A stretch of 64,000 bases of DNA from Enterobacteriaceae bacterium RIT714. Lineage in GTDB: Bacteria > Pseudomonadota > Gammaproteobacteria > Enterobacterales > Enterobacteriaceae. The translations under genes were made by a program, and so were the position numbers. The DNA lies in NCBI GenBank assembly GCA_009668015.1, contig WJYB01000016.1, positions 18,236-82,235 of the forward strand, in the 5' to 3' direction. The number at the start of each line of letters is the position of its first letter. Positions within the stretch are counted from its first letter, which is position 1. Shown here piece after piece: positions 50,222 to 60,365 of the stretch. Below the pieces are notes generated by a model. It was not told the origin of the DNA. It ran no database searches and worked only from the letters and a program-made list of their open reading frames with translations.

Positions 50222-51202
50222 TCAAGCTCTCGGTTTATAATTGCGCAACGCATTACGACCCAACACCACGCCAGAACCGATAATCCCGCCCAGCAGAACC
50301 GCCAGAATTAGGGTAATCGATTTTTTCGGGCTGTCGCGACGAATAGGCAAATCAGGCTTCATCACATAGCGATATGCATGGATAGTGGAAGGATTCACAT
50401 TAAGATTTTGAATATCCAGCAAATTTTGTTTTGTCTCGTAGTAAGTCGGTAAAAAGACCAGAGGTCGCGTTGATTCGTTCTGAATCATAGATTCCAGCGC
50501 TGCGCTGCCGAGCAGGAACATAGTGTCCTGGGTGACATCCTCCGTTTGCTGAATCTGTGGCGAAGCAATTTTCGCCGCCTGAGCATACTTCAGAGCCTCA
50601 GCAATCTGCTGAATACGGAGTTCTTTTTGTTCCCGAGCCACTTTTTCCTGGTTTTGCAGGGAGGCGTTTAACGTGGTGATTTGCTGCTTGATATTGTCTT
50701 TGAGGTCGACACCGAGTTCTTTTGCCGTCTGCTCGTCAATCTGCTGTATATACTGCGCCAGTTGTTTCTGCGCCGCTTCAGCGGTCTCACCCACATAAGT
50801 CACATTCAGAGGCAATGGTTGCCCTTTAACGGCAGGTTCAATGGTCAGCTTTTCAGGTACATCCTGATTATCGAGAGACTGCGCCAATGCAGAGAACGCA
50901 GAGTTAAAACGTCCCACAACGCGCAGTTGAATATCGCTCATGATAGGCGCATTCTCGCCATAGAGATTATTCAGAGCTGTAGCGTAAGTTGCGATTTGCG
51001 CGGCATCAGGTTGAGTGATAATTGCAGTAGAGGTCCATTTCTCTTTTGCAGTGGCTAAATACACGCCAGCAAGTACAATCGTGATAGCGACAAACACCGC
51101 AATCGTCCACTTGCCACGCCAAAGCTGCATCACTAAATCAATTAAATCAATTTGCTCCGGGTCATTTCGACTGCTGACCACATTATTGTTGTTCTGGGAC
51201 AT
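50222..51202 (-). CDS. wzzB: O-antigen chain-length regulator WzzB
   Basis: WzzB sets the modal length of O-antigen made by Wzy. The 326-residue protein has the polysaccharide co-polymerase layout: a cytoplasmic N-terminus (PEQIDLIDLVMQLWRGKWTI), a first membrane helix (about 33-52), a large periplasmic coiled-coil domain, and a second helix in the proline-rich motif RRDSPKKSITLILAVLLGG (about 293-311). It follows E. coli WzzB. It is divergent from the epimerase gene. Confidence 0.95.
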   Translation of the reverse strand: MSQNNNNVVSSRNDPEQIDLIDLVMQLWRGKWTIAVFVAITIVLAGVYLATAKEKWTSTAIITQPDAAQIATYATALNNLYGENAPIMSDIQLRVVGRFNSAFSALAQSLDNQDVPEKLTIEPAVKGQPLPLNVTYVGETAEAAQKQLAQYIQQIDEQTAKELGVDLKDNIKQQITTLNASLQNQEKVAREQKELRIQQIAEALKYAQAAKIASPQIQQTEDVTQDTMFLLGSAALESMIQNESTRPLVFLPTYYETKQNLLDIQNLNVNPSTIHAYRYVMKPDLPIRRDSPKKSITLILAVLLGGIIGSGVVLGRNALRNYKPRA

Positions 51203-51397
51203 ACAATCCTTAGGGGGTAAAAATTGGCAGAAATGTTATTTGCCTAGTGTATCGCTTGTGTACAATTTTTCTATAAGAATCCGATGAGTTATCTGGTGAC
51301 TGGTGAAGTTTTGCATACTTTGTACATCGGGGTATGATTAGCATCATACAATTTAGGCTATAGAGATAGCGATTTTGATTTTTTACAGAGGATGGAT

Positions 51398-52402
51398 ATG
51401 AAATTTCTGGTCACCGGTGCAGCAGGCTTTATTGGCTCCCACGTCAGCAAGCGTCTTTTGGATGCCGGACATCACGTTGTCGGAATTGACAACCTTAACG
51501 ACTATTACGATGTCAGTCTCAAACTTGCTCGACTGGATTTGCTGACATCTGAGAATTTCACGTTCCACAAACTCGATCTCGCCGATCGCGAAGGAATGGC
51601 GACACTGTTTGCTGACGAGAAATTTGATCGCGTCATCCATTTGGCTGCTCAGGCTGGGGTTCGTTACTCGCTGGATAATCCACACGCTTACGCAGATGCT
51701 AATCTTATCGGTCACCTGAACGTGCTGGAAGGCTGTCGTCACAATAAGGTTCAGCATCTTCTGTATGCCTCTTCCAGCTCCGTTTACGGACTTAACCGTA
51801 AAATGCCTTTTTCTACCGATGATTCAGTAGACCATCCGGTGTCGCTCTATGCGGCCACGAAAAAGGCCAATGAGTTGATGTCGCATACCTACTCCCATCT
51901 TTACCAACTCCCGACTACTGGTCTGCGTTTCTTTACGGTGTATGGGCCATGGGGCCGCCCGGATATGGCGCTGTTTAAATTCACTAAGGCGATGCTCGAA
52001 GGCAAAAGCATTGACGTCTATAACTACGGCAAGATGAAGCGCGATTTCACCTATATTGATGACATCGCTGAAGCCATTATTCGTCTGCAGGACGTTATTC
52101 CGCAGGCTGATGCCAACTGGACGGTGGAAGAAGGTACGCCGGCAACCAGTTCTGCCCCGTACCGGGTTTACAACATCGGTAACAGCTCTCCGGTCGAACT
52201 GATGGATTACATCACCGCACTGGAAGAAGCACTAGGCACCGAGGCAGACAAAAATATGATGCCAATTCAGCCAGGCGATGTGCTGGAGACCAGCGCTGAC
52301 ACGAAAGCGCTGTACGAAGTGATTGGTTTTAAACCTCAAACCTCGGTGAAAGAAGGCGTGAAAAACTTTGTCGACTGGTATCGCGATTTCTACCAGGCCT
52401 AA
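51398..52402 (+). CDS. UDP-glucuronate 4-epimerase
   Basis: This 334-residue enzyme interconverts UDP-glucuronate and UDP-galacturonate. The NAD motif GAAGFIGSH and the catalytic YAATKKANE are present, and the sequence [12 protein letters not shown] is typical of the uge/gla type rather than GalE. The ATG at 51398 has GAGG six bases ahead; the ATG at 51392 is too near the ribosome site. It makes use of the UDP-GlcA supplied by the neighbouring ugd and can feed capsule, LPS core or O-antigen. E. coli K-12 lacks it here. Confidence 0.88.
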   Translation: MKFLVTGAAGFIGSHVSKRLLDAGHHVVGIDNLNDYYDVSLKLARLDLLTSENFTFHKLDLADREGMATLFADEKFDRVIHLAAQAGVRYSLDNPHAYADANLIGHLNVLEGCRHNKVQHLLYASSSSVYGLNRKMPFSTDDSVDHPVSLYAATKKANELMSHTYSHLYQLPTTGLRFFTVYGPWGRPDMALFKFTKAMLEGKSIDVYNYGKMKRDFTYIDDIAEAIIRLQDVIPQADANWTVEEGTPATSSAPYRVYNIGNSSPVELMDYITALEEALGTEADKNMMPIQPGDVLETSADTKALYEVIGFKPQTSVKEGVKNFVDWYRDFYQA

Positions 52403-52409
52403 AAACAAC

Positions 52410-52444
52410 AATGCCCGGCACAATCCAGTGCCGGGCATTTTTTT
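52410..52444. terminator. Terminator between the epimerase gene and ugd
   Basis: AATGCCCGGCA/TGCCGGGCATT with a T run ends the plus-strand gene and lies about 20 bases from the convergent ugd stop. Confidence 0.88.
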
Positions 52445-52464
52445 AACTCGGGAACCAACAAGAA

Positions 52465-53631
52465 TTAATCGCTGCCAAACAGATCGCGGGTATAGACCTT
52501 ATCCGCAACGTCCGCCAGCTCTTCTGCCATACGGTTAGAGATAATCACATCCGCTTCGTTCTTGAACGCATTCAGGTCGCGAACCACGCGTGAATGGAAG
52601 AACTCATCTTCTTTCATCGCTGGCTCATAAATAATGACCTGCACGCCTTTCGCCTTAATACGCTTCATGATCCCCTGAATGGAAGAGGCGCGGAAATTAT
52701 CCGAACCACTCTTCATGATCAGACGATAAACACCGACTACTTTGGGCTGGCGCGCCAGAATGGAGTCAGAGATAAAATCTTTGCGCGTACGGTTCGCTTC
52801 CACAATCGCGGAAATCAGGTTGTTAGGCACCGTCTGATAATTTGCCAGTAGCTGTTTGGTATCTTTTGGCAGGCAGTAACCACCATACCCGAAGGATGGA
52901 TTGTTGTAGTGATTGCCAATACGCGGGTCCAGACAAACACCTTCGATGATCTGTTTAGTGTTCAGACCCAGGCTCTCCGCGTAGCTGTCCAGCTCATTGA
53001 AGAAGGCAACGCGCATCGCCAGATAGGTATTGGCGAAGAGCTTGATAGCCTCAGCTTCAGTGGTATCGGTGAACAGCACATCGATGTCTTTCTTAATCGC
53101 CCCCTCCTGCAACAGCGCTGCAAAGCGTTCCGCACGTTCGGAACGCTCACCAATAACAATACGCGATGGATACAGGTTGTCGTAAAGCGCCTTGCCTTCA
53201 CGCAGGAATTCTGGAGAGAAGATCACGTTATCAATACCCAGTTTCTCTTTAATCGACTGGGTGAACCCGACCGGGATGGTTGATTTAATGATCATCACCG
53301 CATTCGGGTTAAGTGAGATGACGTCTTTAATGACGGCTTCTACGCTGGAGGTATTGAAGTAGTTGGTCTTCGGATCATAATCCGTGGGGGTGGCGATAAT
53401 CACATAATCTGCACCGCGGTAAGCGTCTTCTTTGTCGGTCGTTGCGCGGAAGTTAAGCGGCTTATTGGCCAGATAATCCTCGATCTCTTTATCAGCAATC
53501 GGTGAGATCTTTTGATTTAGCATATCCACTTTGGCCTGCACGATATCCAGCGCGACCACTTCATGGTGCTGCGCAATCAGAATACCGTTAGAGAGACCGA
53601 CATAGCCTGTTCCGGAGATTGTAATTTTCAT
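52465..53631 (-). CDS. ugd: UDP-glucose 6-dehydrogenase
   Basis: Ugd oxidises UDP-glucose to UDP-glucuronate, the precursor of 4-amino-arabinose, colanic acid and galacturonate. The 388 residues have the Rossmann start [12 protein letters not shown] and the catalytic Cys in [13 protein letters not shown] (about 259). Length and sequence follow the E. coli enzyme. It is transcribed toward the convergent epimerase. Confidence 0.96.
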   Translation of the reverse strand: MKITISGTGYVGLSNGILIAQHHEVVALDIVQAKVDMLNQKISPIADKEIEDYLANKPLNFRATTDKEDAYRGADYVIIATPTDYDPKTNYFNTSSVEAVIKDVISLNPNAVMIIKSTIPVGFTQSIKEKLGIDNVIFSPEFLREGKALYDNLYPSRIVIGERSERAERFAALLQEGAIKKDIDVLFTDTTEAEAIKLFANTYLAMRVAFFNELDSYAESLGLNTKQIIEGVCLDPRIGNHYNNPSFGYGGYCLPKDTKQLLANYQTVPNNLISAIVEANRTRKDFISDSILARQPKVVGVYRLIMKSGSDNFRASSIQGIMKRIKAKGVQVIIYEPAMKEDEFFHSRVVRDLNAFKNEADVIISNRMAEELADVADKVYTRDLFGSD

Positions 53632-53827
53632 TCGTTCAACTTCTTCAAGTATGAGTGTCAGGAGGCATCAGCAACGCCACCGCAATAAACAACTGTTGAG
53701 GTTTTTACCTCTTATGTTTATGCGCTGTCAAGGCAAAGCCCTTGCTACTGGAGCGGGTAAAAAGAGTCATTTATCCTGCATTTGACCGAAGTGGTTTTGC
53801 AAAGCAAGAAAAGACAGGGATGGGCGC

Positions 53828-53859
53828 AATAAAAAAGCCCGGCGTCACTCGCCGGGCTT
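53828..53859 (-). terminator. gnd terminator
   Basis: On the minus strand AAGCCCGGCG pairs with CGCCGGGCTT and is followed by a TTTTTT run behind the gnd stop. Confidence 0.88.
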
Positions 53860-53884
53860 ATCTATGAGACTGAGTTAAATCAGA

Positions 53885-55291
53885 TTAATCCAGCCATTCG
53901 GTGTGGAACACACCTTCTTTATCGGTACGCTTGTAGGTGTGCGCGCCGAAGTAGTCACGCTGCGCCTGAATCAGGTTCGCAGGCAACACCGCTGCACGGT
54001 AGCTATCGTAATATGCTACCGCTGCAGAGAAGGTGGGTACCGGGATACCGTTCTGAACCGCATAGGCAACGACATCACGCAGTGCCTGCTGGTATTCGTC
54101 AGCAATTTTCTTGAAGTATGGTGCCAACAGCAGGTTAGCGATACCCGCGTTTTCAGTGTAAGCATCGGTGATTTTCTGCAAGAACTGAGCGCGAATGATG
54201 CAACCGGCGCGGAAGATCTTCGCGATCTCACCGTAATTCAGATCCCAGTTGTTTTCATCAGATGCGGCACGCAGCTGAGAGAAGCCCTGTGCGTAAGAGA
54301 CGATTTTGCCCAGGTACAGTGCACGACGTACTTTCTCGACAAACTCAGCTTTATCACCCGCTGATTTCGCCTGCGGCCCCGACAGCACTTTAGACGCTGC
54401 AACGCGCTGCTCTTTCAGAGAAGAGATATAACGTGCAAACACGGACTCAGTAATCAGAGACAGTGGCTCGCCCAGATCCAGAGAGCTCTGGCTGGTCCAC
54501 TTACCGGTACCTTTGTTCGCCGCTTCATCAAGAATGACATCCACCAGGTATTTACCTTCTTCGTCTTTCTTGGTGAAGATATCTTTAGTGATGTCGATCA
54601 GGTAACTATTCAGCTCGCCGGTGTTCCACTCAGTGAAAGTCTGCGCCAGCTCTTCGTTAGACAGATTCAGGCCGCCCTTCAGCAACGAATAAGCTTCAGC
54701 AATCAGCTGCATATCGCCGTATTCGATACCGTTGTGAACCATTTTCACATAGTGGCCCGCACCATCCGGACCGATATAGGTCACGCAAGGTTCGCCATCT
54801 TCAGCAACAGCGGCGATTTTGGTCAGGATCGGCGCAACCAGCTCATACGCTTCTTTCTGACCGCCAGGCATTATAGATGGACCTTTCAAAGCGCCCTCTT
54901 CACCACCGGACACGCCAGTACCGATGAAGTTGAAACCTTCAGCTGAGAGTTCACGGTTACGACGAATGGTATCGTGGAAGAAGGTGTTACCGCCATCAAT
55001 AATGATGTCGCCTTTATCCAGATACGGCTTCAGGGAATCGATGGCAGCATCTGTGCCAGCGCCTGCTTTCACCATTAACAGGATACGACGCGGCGTTTCA
55101 AGGGATTCAACAAACTCCTGTACCGTATAGAAGGGAACCAGTTTCTTGCCCGGGTTCTCGGCAATCACTTCTTCGGTTTTTTCACGGGAACGGTTGAAAA
55201 CGGAGACGGTATAACCACGACTTTCGATATTGAGCGCCAGGTTGCGCCCCATCACTGCCATACCGACAACGCCGATCTGTTGTTTGGACAT
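53885..55291 (-). CDS. gnd: 6-phosphogluconate dehydrogenase
   Basis: Gnd is the decarboxylating NADP enzyme of the pentose phosphate pathway. The 468 residues include [40 protein letters not shown] and the catalytic Lys/His of [16 protein letters not shown]. It marks one border of the O-antigen cluster, as in E. coli and relatives, where recombination in the cluster often brings variant gnd alleles. Confidence 0.97.
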   Translation of the reverse strand: MSKQQIGVVGMAVMGRNLALNIESRGYTVSVFNRSREKTEEVIAENPGKKLVPFYTVQEFVESLETPRRILLMVKAGAGTDAAIDSLKPYLDKGDIIIDGGNTFFHDTIRRNRELSAEGFNFIGTGVSGGEEGALKGPSIMPGGQKEAYELVAPILTKIAAVAEDGEPCVTYIGPDGAGHYVKMVHNGIEYGDMQLIAEAYSLLKGGLNLSNEELAQTFTEWNTGELNSYLIDITKDIFTKKDEEGKYLVDVILDEAANKGTGKWTSQSSLDLGEPLSLITESVFARYISSLKEQRVAASKVLSGPQAKSAGDKAEFVEKVRRALYLGKIVSYAQGFSQLRAASDENNWDLNYGEIAKIFRAGCIIRAQFLQKITDAYTENAGIANLLLAPYFKKIADEYQQALRDVVAYAVQNGIPVPTFSAAVAYYDSYRAAVLPANLIQAQRDYFGAHTYKRTDKEGVFHTEWLD

Positions 55292-55473
55292 TACATACTC
55301 CTGTCAGGGGTGGTCACCGCAACTTATGCGCGGCTTGAATGTTTTGAAGATGTTAACTCAGTTTAATGCAAGTAGGATAGCGTAAGATGCTTTTAATTAT
55401 TAATTGTATGTAACTCATGAAAGATACCATTAAAATTAATGATATTTAAAGGAATTGGACATCCTCTATCTTG

Positions 55474-55878
55474 CTACCAACGGGGAAAAGATTTTGCATT
55501 GTTAGAGTCAAAAGGCCCCTCTTTAACTTCCATCATTAAAGCTTTTTCAGAGATACACTCAACACTATGTATGTCGCCGGGAGAAAATTCGACGACTGAG
55601 CAATTCGTGTTTTCTCCTACCATGAATTTTCGTTTTACCTCGCCGAATTCATTGTATAGACAAACTTCAATCACTCCTTCCATGACAATAAACATTTCCC
55701 ACTGGTGAGATAATTCATGGAAATGAGGTTCAACGTAACTCCCCTTTACTAACCCTATTAATAAGCGTTGAACTTTATCATTATGGCTAGTATGTAACAA
55801 AAGATGTGAGCGAAGCCTTTCAGAAAGGCTGGCATTAGAAAATAAATCAGACAGTATGGTACGATCTATTAGTTTCAT
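55474..55878 (-). CDS. wbuC: WbuC family cupin protein
   Basis: The 134-residue protein starts MKLIDRTILSDLF and has the cupin pattern PHFHELSHQWEMFIVMEG and FSPGDIHSVEC. WbuC is a cupin-fold metalloprotein of unknown activity found at the gnd end of O-antigen clusters that make FucNAc. The ATG at 55878 has GGAGG six bases ahead and lies inside the end of wbuB (32-base overlap). Its codon use is AT-rich like the cluster. Confidence 0.88.
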   Translation of the reverse strand: MKLIDRTILSDLFSNASLSERLRSHLLLHTSHNDKVQRLLIGLVKGSYVEPHFHELSHQWEMFIVMEGVIEVCLYNEFGEVKRKFMVGENTNCSVVEFSPGDIHSVECISEKALMMEVKEGPFDSNNAKSFPRW

Positions 55879-57082
55879 AATCAGCCTCCAGACTCCCTTC
55901 AATAGCACGCGCAGCGGCAGTTACAGAGAACTGTTGCCTAAGTAGTTTATTTGCACCATCTCCAAGTCTCTGCCGCAATTCAGAATCCATCAATAAACGT
56001 TTTGCAGAATAAAATAATTTCTCATCTTCACCATTAATGTGGATAAAACCTGCACAGTTATTATTGACCAAATCAGAGAGGTCATTACCATTATTGACAC
56101 TACCCAAGATTGGTATAGATTGAACCATATATCCAAGCAATTTCCCAGGGAAGTTGTGTGAAGAATGTTTTGGTGAAAGTGAAAAAAGTCCCACATCGAC
56201 TTCAGTAAGTAAGGTTTTAAATTCATCCTGACTGACCGGAGGAATATAGGTAAAATTAGTTAATTGCCACTGCCGCGCAAGATTATTGATTAATTCAACC
56301 TCATCACCCTGACCAACAAAAAGAAAATGTGCCTGTTCATATTCCTGCATATTACGGGCCAAGCGCATTAAATTCGCCATATCTTGAGCGTGACCAATAT
56401 TACCACCATATAGAAAAAGGATTTTTCCTTCAAGAGATAATCGAACACGGAAACTTTTTGCACATCCATATTTATCAGTCTGAACTGGTGAGACACTAGC
56501 CCAATTTCTAAGGATTTCACAATTATAACCAGATTGTTTTTTTTGAAAAACCTCAAGGTTTTTATCAGACATCAATCCGATACAATCAGCTTGATCGTAA
56601 GATTTTTTTTCAAAGACTCGAAAATATTTGTCAACGAGTGAGTCCTCTTTGATAATACCGGCATCAATCACCCACTGTGGAAACATATCACGCAGGACGA
56701 GATAAGCAGGGCATCTGCAGCGATGTTTTATCTTATGTACCAGCCCTCCCCAAAAAATAGTTGGAGAATAATAGACAACACCATCGAAACTGTTTCCCGA
56801 GATTAAATGCTGAACGGATTTCCATGCTTTTGTTGACAGTAAAGTTTCATTAATTGCCCTATGTATACGCCCAACATCTTTAAGCGGGCCACTTTTAAAA
56901 CGCCATACTGTTATGCCATCCAGGTCATCTATCATTAATGTTTTTACCTGACAACATTCTGGTGTAATAACAGTGATGGTATGACCATGTGATTGCAATT
57001 CCAAAGCTAATTCATGAAACATTTTCGCCCCCACCCTCGTACTCGAGGGCAGGTAATCATCAATGATTAATGCAAGTTTCAT
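55847..57082 (-). CDS. wbuB: Glycosyltransferase WbuB (L-FucNAc transferase)
   Basis: This 411-residue GT4-type enzyme starts MKLALIIDDYLPSSTRVGAK. It has the GT-B donor-site region LSPKHSSHNFPGKLLGYMVQ, in line with WbuB of E. coli O26 and related FucNAc clusters, where it is proposed to transfer L-FucNAc to the lipid-linked sugar. The start shares one base with the fnlC stop. The last 30 residues overlap wbuC. Acceptor and linkage are not determined here. Confidence 0.84.
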   Translation of the reverse strand: MKLALIIDDYLPSSTRVGAKMFHELALELQSHGHTITVITPECCQVKTLMIDDLDGITVWRFKSGPLKDVGRIHRAINETLLSTKAWKSVQHLISGNSFDGVVYYSPTIFWGGLVHKIKHRCRCPAYLVLRDMFPQWVIDAGIIKEDSLVDKYFRVFEKKSYDQADCIGLMSDKNLEVFQKKQSGYNCEILRNWASVSPVQTDKYGCAKSFRVRLSLEGKILFLYGGNIGHAQDMANLMRLARNMQEYEQAHFLFVGQGDEVELINNLARQWQLTNFTYIPPVSQDEFKTLLTEVDVGLFSLSPKHSSHNFPGKLLGYMVQSIPILGSVNNGNDLSDLVNNNCAGFIHINGEDEKLFYSAKRLLMDSELRQRLGDGANKLLRQQFSVTAAARAIEGSLEADYETNRSYHTV

Positions 57083-58212
57083 TAATAATCTTTCCAAACA
57101 ACACGTTTCACATAATCTGTGTATGAATGAATAATTCTAACAATTTTGTCAGATACATTAGGCATACTATAATCAGACACTTGACGCAACAAACGTTCCT
57201 CGCCGCGTGGTTGAGATTCCAAAATTTCAAGAGCCTGTAATACTCGCTCGGTCTCCAGGCCCACCATCATAACAGAAGCTTCTTCAAATCCCTCTGGACG
57301 TTCGTGTGCTTCACGAATATTCAAAGCCGGGAAGTTCATTATGGAAGATTCTTCAGTGATAGTTCCACTATCAGATAACACCGCTCGCGCATTTTTTTGC
57401 AAATGATTATAGTCATGGAAGCCTAGTGGCTTCAGTAACTGAATATGTGAGTCAAATTCAATTCCAGCTTCATTGATACGATTTCGCGTACGTGGATGTG
57501 TAGAAACGATAACAGGCAGGTTATATTTTTCTGCAACGGCATTAAGTGAATCAGCAAGTTTCTTTAATTGACGTGGAGAATCAACATTTTCTTCACGATG
57601 TGCGCTAACAACGAAAAACTTCTCTTTTTCTAATCCGAGACGAATAAGTATATCCGAACGGTCAATCTGTGGCATATAATAGCTCAGCACTTCATACATC
57701 GGGCTACCAGTTTTAATAATCCGATCCGCAGGAATTCCTTCAGCCAACAAATAATTGCGTGCAATAGTACTGTAGGTTAAATTAATATCAGCAGTGTGGT
57801 CAACAATACGCCGATTTGTTTCTTCCGGAACTCTCTGATCAAAACAGCGATTACCAGCTTCCATATGGAAAATAGGAATTTTACGCCTTTTTGCAGGAAT
57901 TGCAGATATACATGAGTTAGTATCACCAAGGATCAACATCGCGTCAGGTTTTTCAATCTGCAATGTTTTATCGACTTTAATAATAACCTGACCTATTGTT
58001 TCTGCTGCACTCTCGCCTGCGGCATCAAGAAAATGATCGGGTTTGCGCACACCCAAATCGTTGAAAAAAATTTGATTCAATTCAAAGTCATAATTTTGAC
58101 CGGTATGAACCAAAATATGCTCGCAGTATTGGTCGAGTTTGGACAAAACACGAGAAAGGCGGATAATTTCTGGTCGTGTTCCGACAACAGTCATCACTTT
58201 CAATTTTTTCAT
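57082..58212 (-). CDS. fnlC: UDP-FucNAc C-2 epimerase FnlC
   Basis: The 376-residue protein is of the UDP-GlcNAc 2-epimerase fold (VVGTRPEIIRLSRVL, LGDTNSC, HMEAGNRCFDQRVPEE, SDSGTITEESS). In this setting it performs the last step to UDP-N-acetyl-L-fucosamine. It overlaps fnlB by four bases and wbuB by one. The cluster fnlA-B-C is complete. Confidence 0.92.
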   Translation of the reverse strand: MKKLKVMTVVGTRPEIIRLSRVLSKLDQYCEHILVHTGQNYDFELNQIFFNDLGVRKPDHFLDAAGESAAETIGQVIIKVDKTLQIEKPDAMLILGDTNSCISAIPAKRRKIPIFHMEAGNRCFDQRVPEETNRRIVDHTADINLTYSTIARNYLLAEGIPADRIIKTGSPMYEVLSYYMPQIDRSDILIRLGLEKEKFFVVSAHREENVDSPRQLKKLADSLNAVAEKYNLPVIVSTHPRTRNRINEAGIEFDSHIQLLKPLGFHDYNHLQKNARAVLSDSGTITEESSIMNFPALNIREAHERPEGFEEASVMMVGLETERVLQALEILESQPRGEERLLRQVSDYSMPNVSDKIVRIIHSYTDYVKRVVWKDY

Positions 58213-59315
58213 TTTAAAGGTCTCGCTATTGTATCCGGTGCTTCACGATCGAAAATTTCATTCGCCCAAAGCATAACAAGAAGTTCTTCTTCACCAATAT
58301 TTGTCACATCGTGAGACCATCCAGGTACTGTTTCCACGATTTGATAATTGTCACTACTAACGTCAACCTGGTATTTTTCACCGGTTTGGATATTTTCAAA
58401 CTTAAAGCATGCTCTACCCTTTAAAACTAAGAATTTCTCATTTTTAGTATGATGATAATGACCCCCTCTGGTGATTCCGGGATGCGCCGTAAAAAATGAA
58501 AACTGACCAGCACTTTTCGTCTTTAACATCTCACAAAAAACACCACGAGCGTCAGCGTATGATGCAACAGGGTATGTGAACTGTTCTGGTCTAAAATAGC
58601 TGAGCCATGTGGAGTAAAGGGCTCGAGTAAATCCTATACCAACGTCTTCCGTAATAAGAGTTGAACGACTATTTTTAAAAGTTTGCAATAAAGTAGCGAC
58701 TTCACCAACCGTGACATTATATTCTGGTAATATTTTCCTGTAACCCGAAACCGAGGTCTTATCAAGCAACGAAATTAAATCCTGGCATAAATCATCAATA
58801 TATATTAACGTAACTTCAGCATTTTGGTCATTTATTTGAATATCATGACCCTGAGAGATATTATGGCAAAAAGTTGCCACGAAAGAGTTATAATTTGGCC
58901 GGCACCATTTTCCAAAAACGTTTGGGAAACGATAGATGTAAAATTGTGCATTATTTTTTAAGCCATATACTTCAACACATTTTTCCGCTTGTGCTTTACT
59001 TATGCCATAAGCATTATCACGCTCAGCCTGTATTGAGGAACTAAGCATAATAGGTGTATTTTTGTTGTTTTCCTCAAGAGTATCAATGATTTCTTGGGTG
59101 AGATTAAAATTCCCCTCAAAAAATTCCGAGTCAGTTTGTGGCCGATTAACACCAGCGAGATGGTAAATAAAATCTGCTTGGTATAGCCCTGCATGCAGTT
59201 CTTTTTTTGAAGACGCACGGTCGATTTTTATAAGATCATCAAATCCTTTATCATTAAGCATAGTACAAAGATTTCGGCCAATGAAACCATCCGCACCAGT
59301 TATCAATATTTTCAT
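58209..59315 (-). CDS. fnlB: UDP-sugar reductase FnlB (CapF/WbjC-like)
   Basis: This 368-residue protein joins an N-terminal Rossmann reductase (MKILITGADGFIGRNLC) to a C-terminal cupin domain (about 250-365: PGITRGGHYHHTKNEKFLVL, then VPGWSHDVTNIGEE). It follows CapF/WbjC, which convert the FnlA product to UDP-N-acetyl-L-talosamine-type intermediates. The ATG at 59315 lies one base after the fnlA stop. The longer frame to 59348 starts inside fnlA and is rejected. Confidence 0.92.
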   Translation of the reverse strand: MKILITGADGFIGRNLCTMLNDKGFDDLIKIDRASSKKELHAGLYQADFIYHLAGVNRPQTDSEFFEGNFNLTQEIIDTLEENNKNTPIMLSSSIQAERDNAYGISKAQAEKCVEVYGLKNNAQFYIYRFPNVFGKWCRPNYNSFVATFCHNISQGHDIQINDQNAEVTLIYIDDLCQDLISLLDKTSVSGYRKILPEYNVTVGEVATLLQTFKNSRSTLITEDVGIGFTRALYSTWLSYFRPEQFTYPVASYADARGVFCEMLKTKSAGQFSFFTAHPGITRGGHYHHTKNEKFLVLKGRACFKFENIQTGEKYQVDVSSDNYQIVETVPGWSHDVTNIGEEELLVMLWANEIFDREAPDTIARPLK

Positions 59316-59316
59316 A

Positions 59317-60351
59317 TTATGAATCCAGTTCGAATTTTTCACCAGCACGAAGTGCTCTTATAAAAGCCAGTTTCAATAGTAATTTTTTCATACCTTCAAC
59401 ATCAAGGCGATGAGTATTATGAGAGTTATAATCTTCAACTTCAGATATACGACGATCACCCTGCTCTACATATTTCCCATAATTTAAATCGCGTAAATCC
59501 GGTGGAACTCGATAGTAATCACCCATATCAACACAAGCAATCATTTCTTCACGACTCAGCAATGCCTCATACAATTTTTCGCCATGACGTGTTCCAATAA
59601 CATTTATGGAGTGTTCAGGCACACCTAATAAATCTTTCAATGCGATAGCGAGAGTTTCAATGGTCGCTGCTGGAGCCTTCTGAACAAAAATATCTCCATT
59701 ATTACCATGCTCAAACGCATAAAGCACCAAGTCAACTGCATCTTCAAGCGTCATCATAAAACGGGTCATATTCGGATCGGTAATTGTCAAAGGTTCTCCG
59801 GCCCGAATTAAATCCACAAACAATGGAATTACTGAGCCTCGAGACGCCATGACATTACCATAACGAGTGCCACAAATAACCGTTTTACTACTATCAACAT
59901 TTCGAGATTTAGCAACCATCACTTTTTCCATCATTGCCTTAGAAATTCCCATGGCATTGATCGGATATACGGCTTTGTCAGTACTTAGGCAAACAACTTT
60001 TTTGACCGCATTTGTAATTGCAGCTTCAAGAATATTTTCTGTACCTAGTACATTAGTTTTCACTGCTTCCATCGGGTGAAATTCACATGAAGGTACCTGT
60101 TTCAAAGCAGCCGCATGATAAATAAAATCAACTCCGCGAGATGCATTTAAGATACTTCCATAATCTCGAACATCACCAATATAAAATTTAAGCTTTGGGC
60201 TGTTATATTTTTTTCGCATATCATCTTGTTTTTTTTCATCACGCGAAAAAATCCTGATTTCTTTAATGTCTGTATCAAGAAATCGATTCAATACAGCATT
60301 ACCGAAGGAACCTGTACCACCTGTAATTAACAACACTCTATCTTTAAACAT
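59317..60351 (-). CDS. fnlA: UDP-GlcNAc 4,6-dehydratase / 3,5-epimerase FnlA
   Basis: FnlA starts the UDP-L-FucNAc pathway from UDP-GlcNAc. The 344-residue product begins MFKDRVLLITGGTGSFGNAV and has the modified catalytic motif MGISKAMMEK (in place of Tyr-x-x-x-Lys) of the inverting 4,6-dehydratases. Conserved FHPMEAVKTNVLGTENIL and RPHGEK-like GTRHGEKLYE blocks are present. Start at 60351; the ORF further upstream (to 60369) is not conserved. Confidence 0.93.
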   Translation of the reverse strand: MFKDRVLLITGGTGSFGNAVLNRFLDTDIKEIRIFSRDEKKQDDMRKKYNSPKLKFYIGDVRDYGSILNASRGVDFIYHAAALKQVPSCEFHPMEAVKTNVLGTENILEAAITNAVKKVVCLSTDKAVYPINAMGISKAMMEKVMVAKSRNVDSSKTVICGTRYGNVMASRGSVIPLFVDLIRAGEPLTITDPNMTRFMMTLEDAVDLVLYAFEHGNNGDIFVQKAPAATIETLAIALKDLLGVPEHSINVIGTRHGEKLYEALLSREEMIACVDMGDYYRVPPDLRDLNYGKYVEQGDRRISEVEDYNSHNTHRLDVEGMKKLLLKLAFIRALRAGEKFELDS

Positions 60352-60365
60352 TTTTTTCCCTATTC

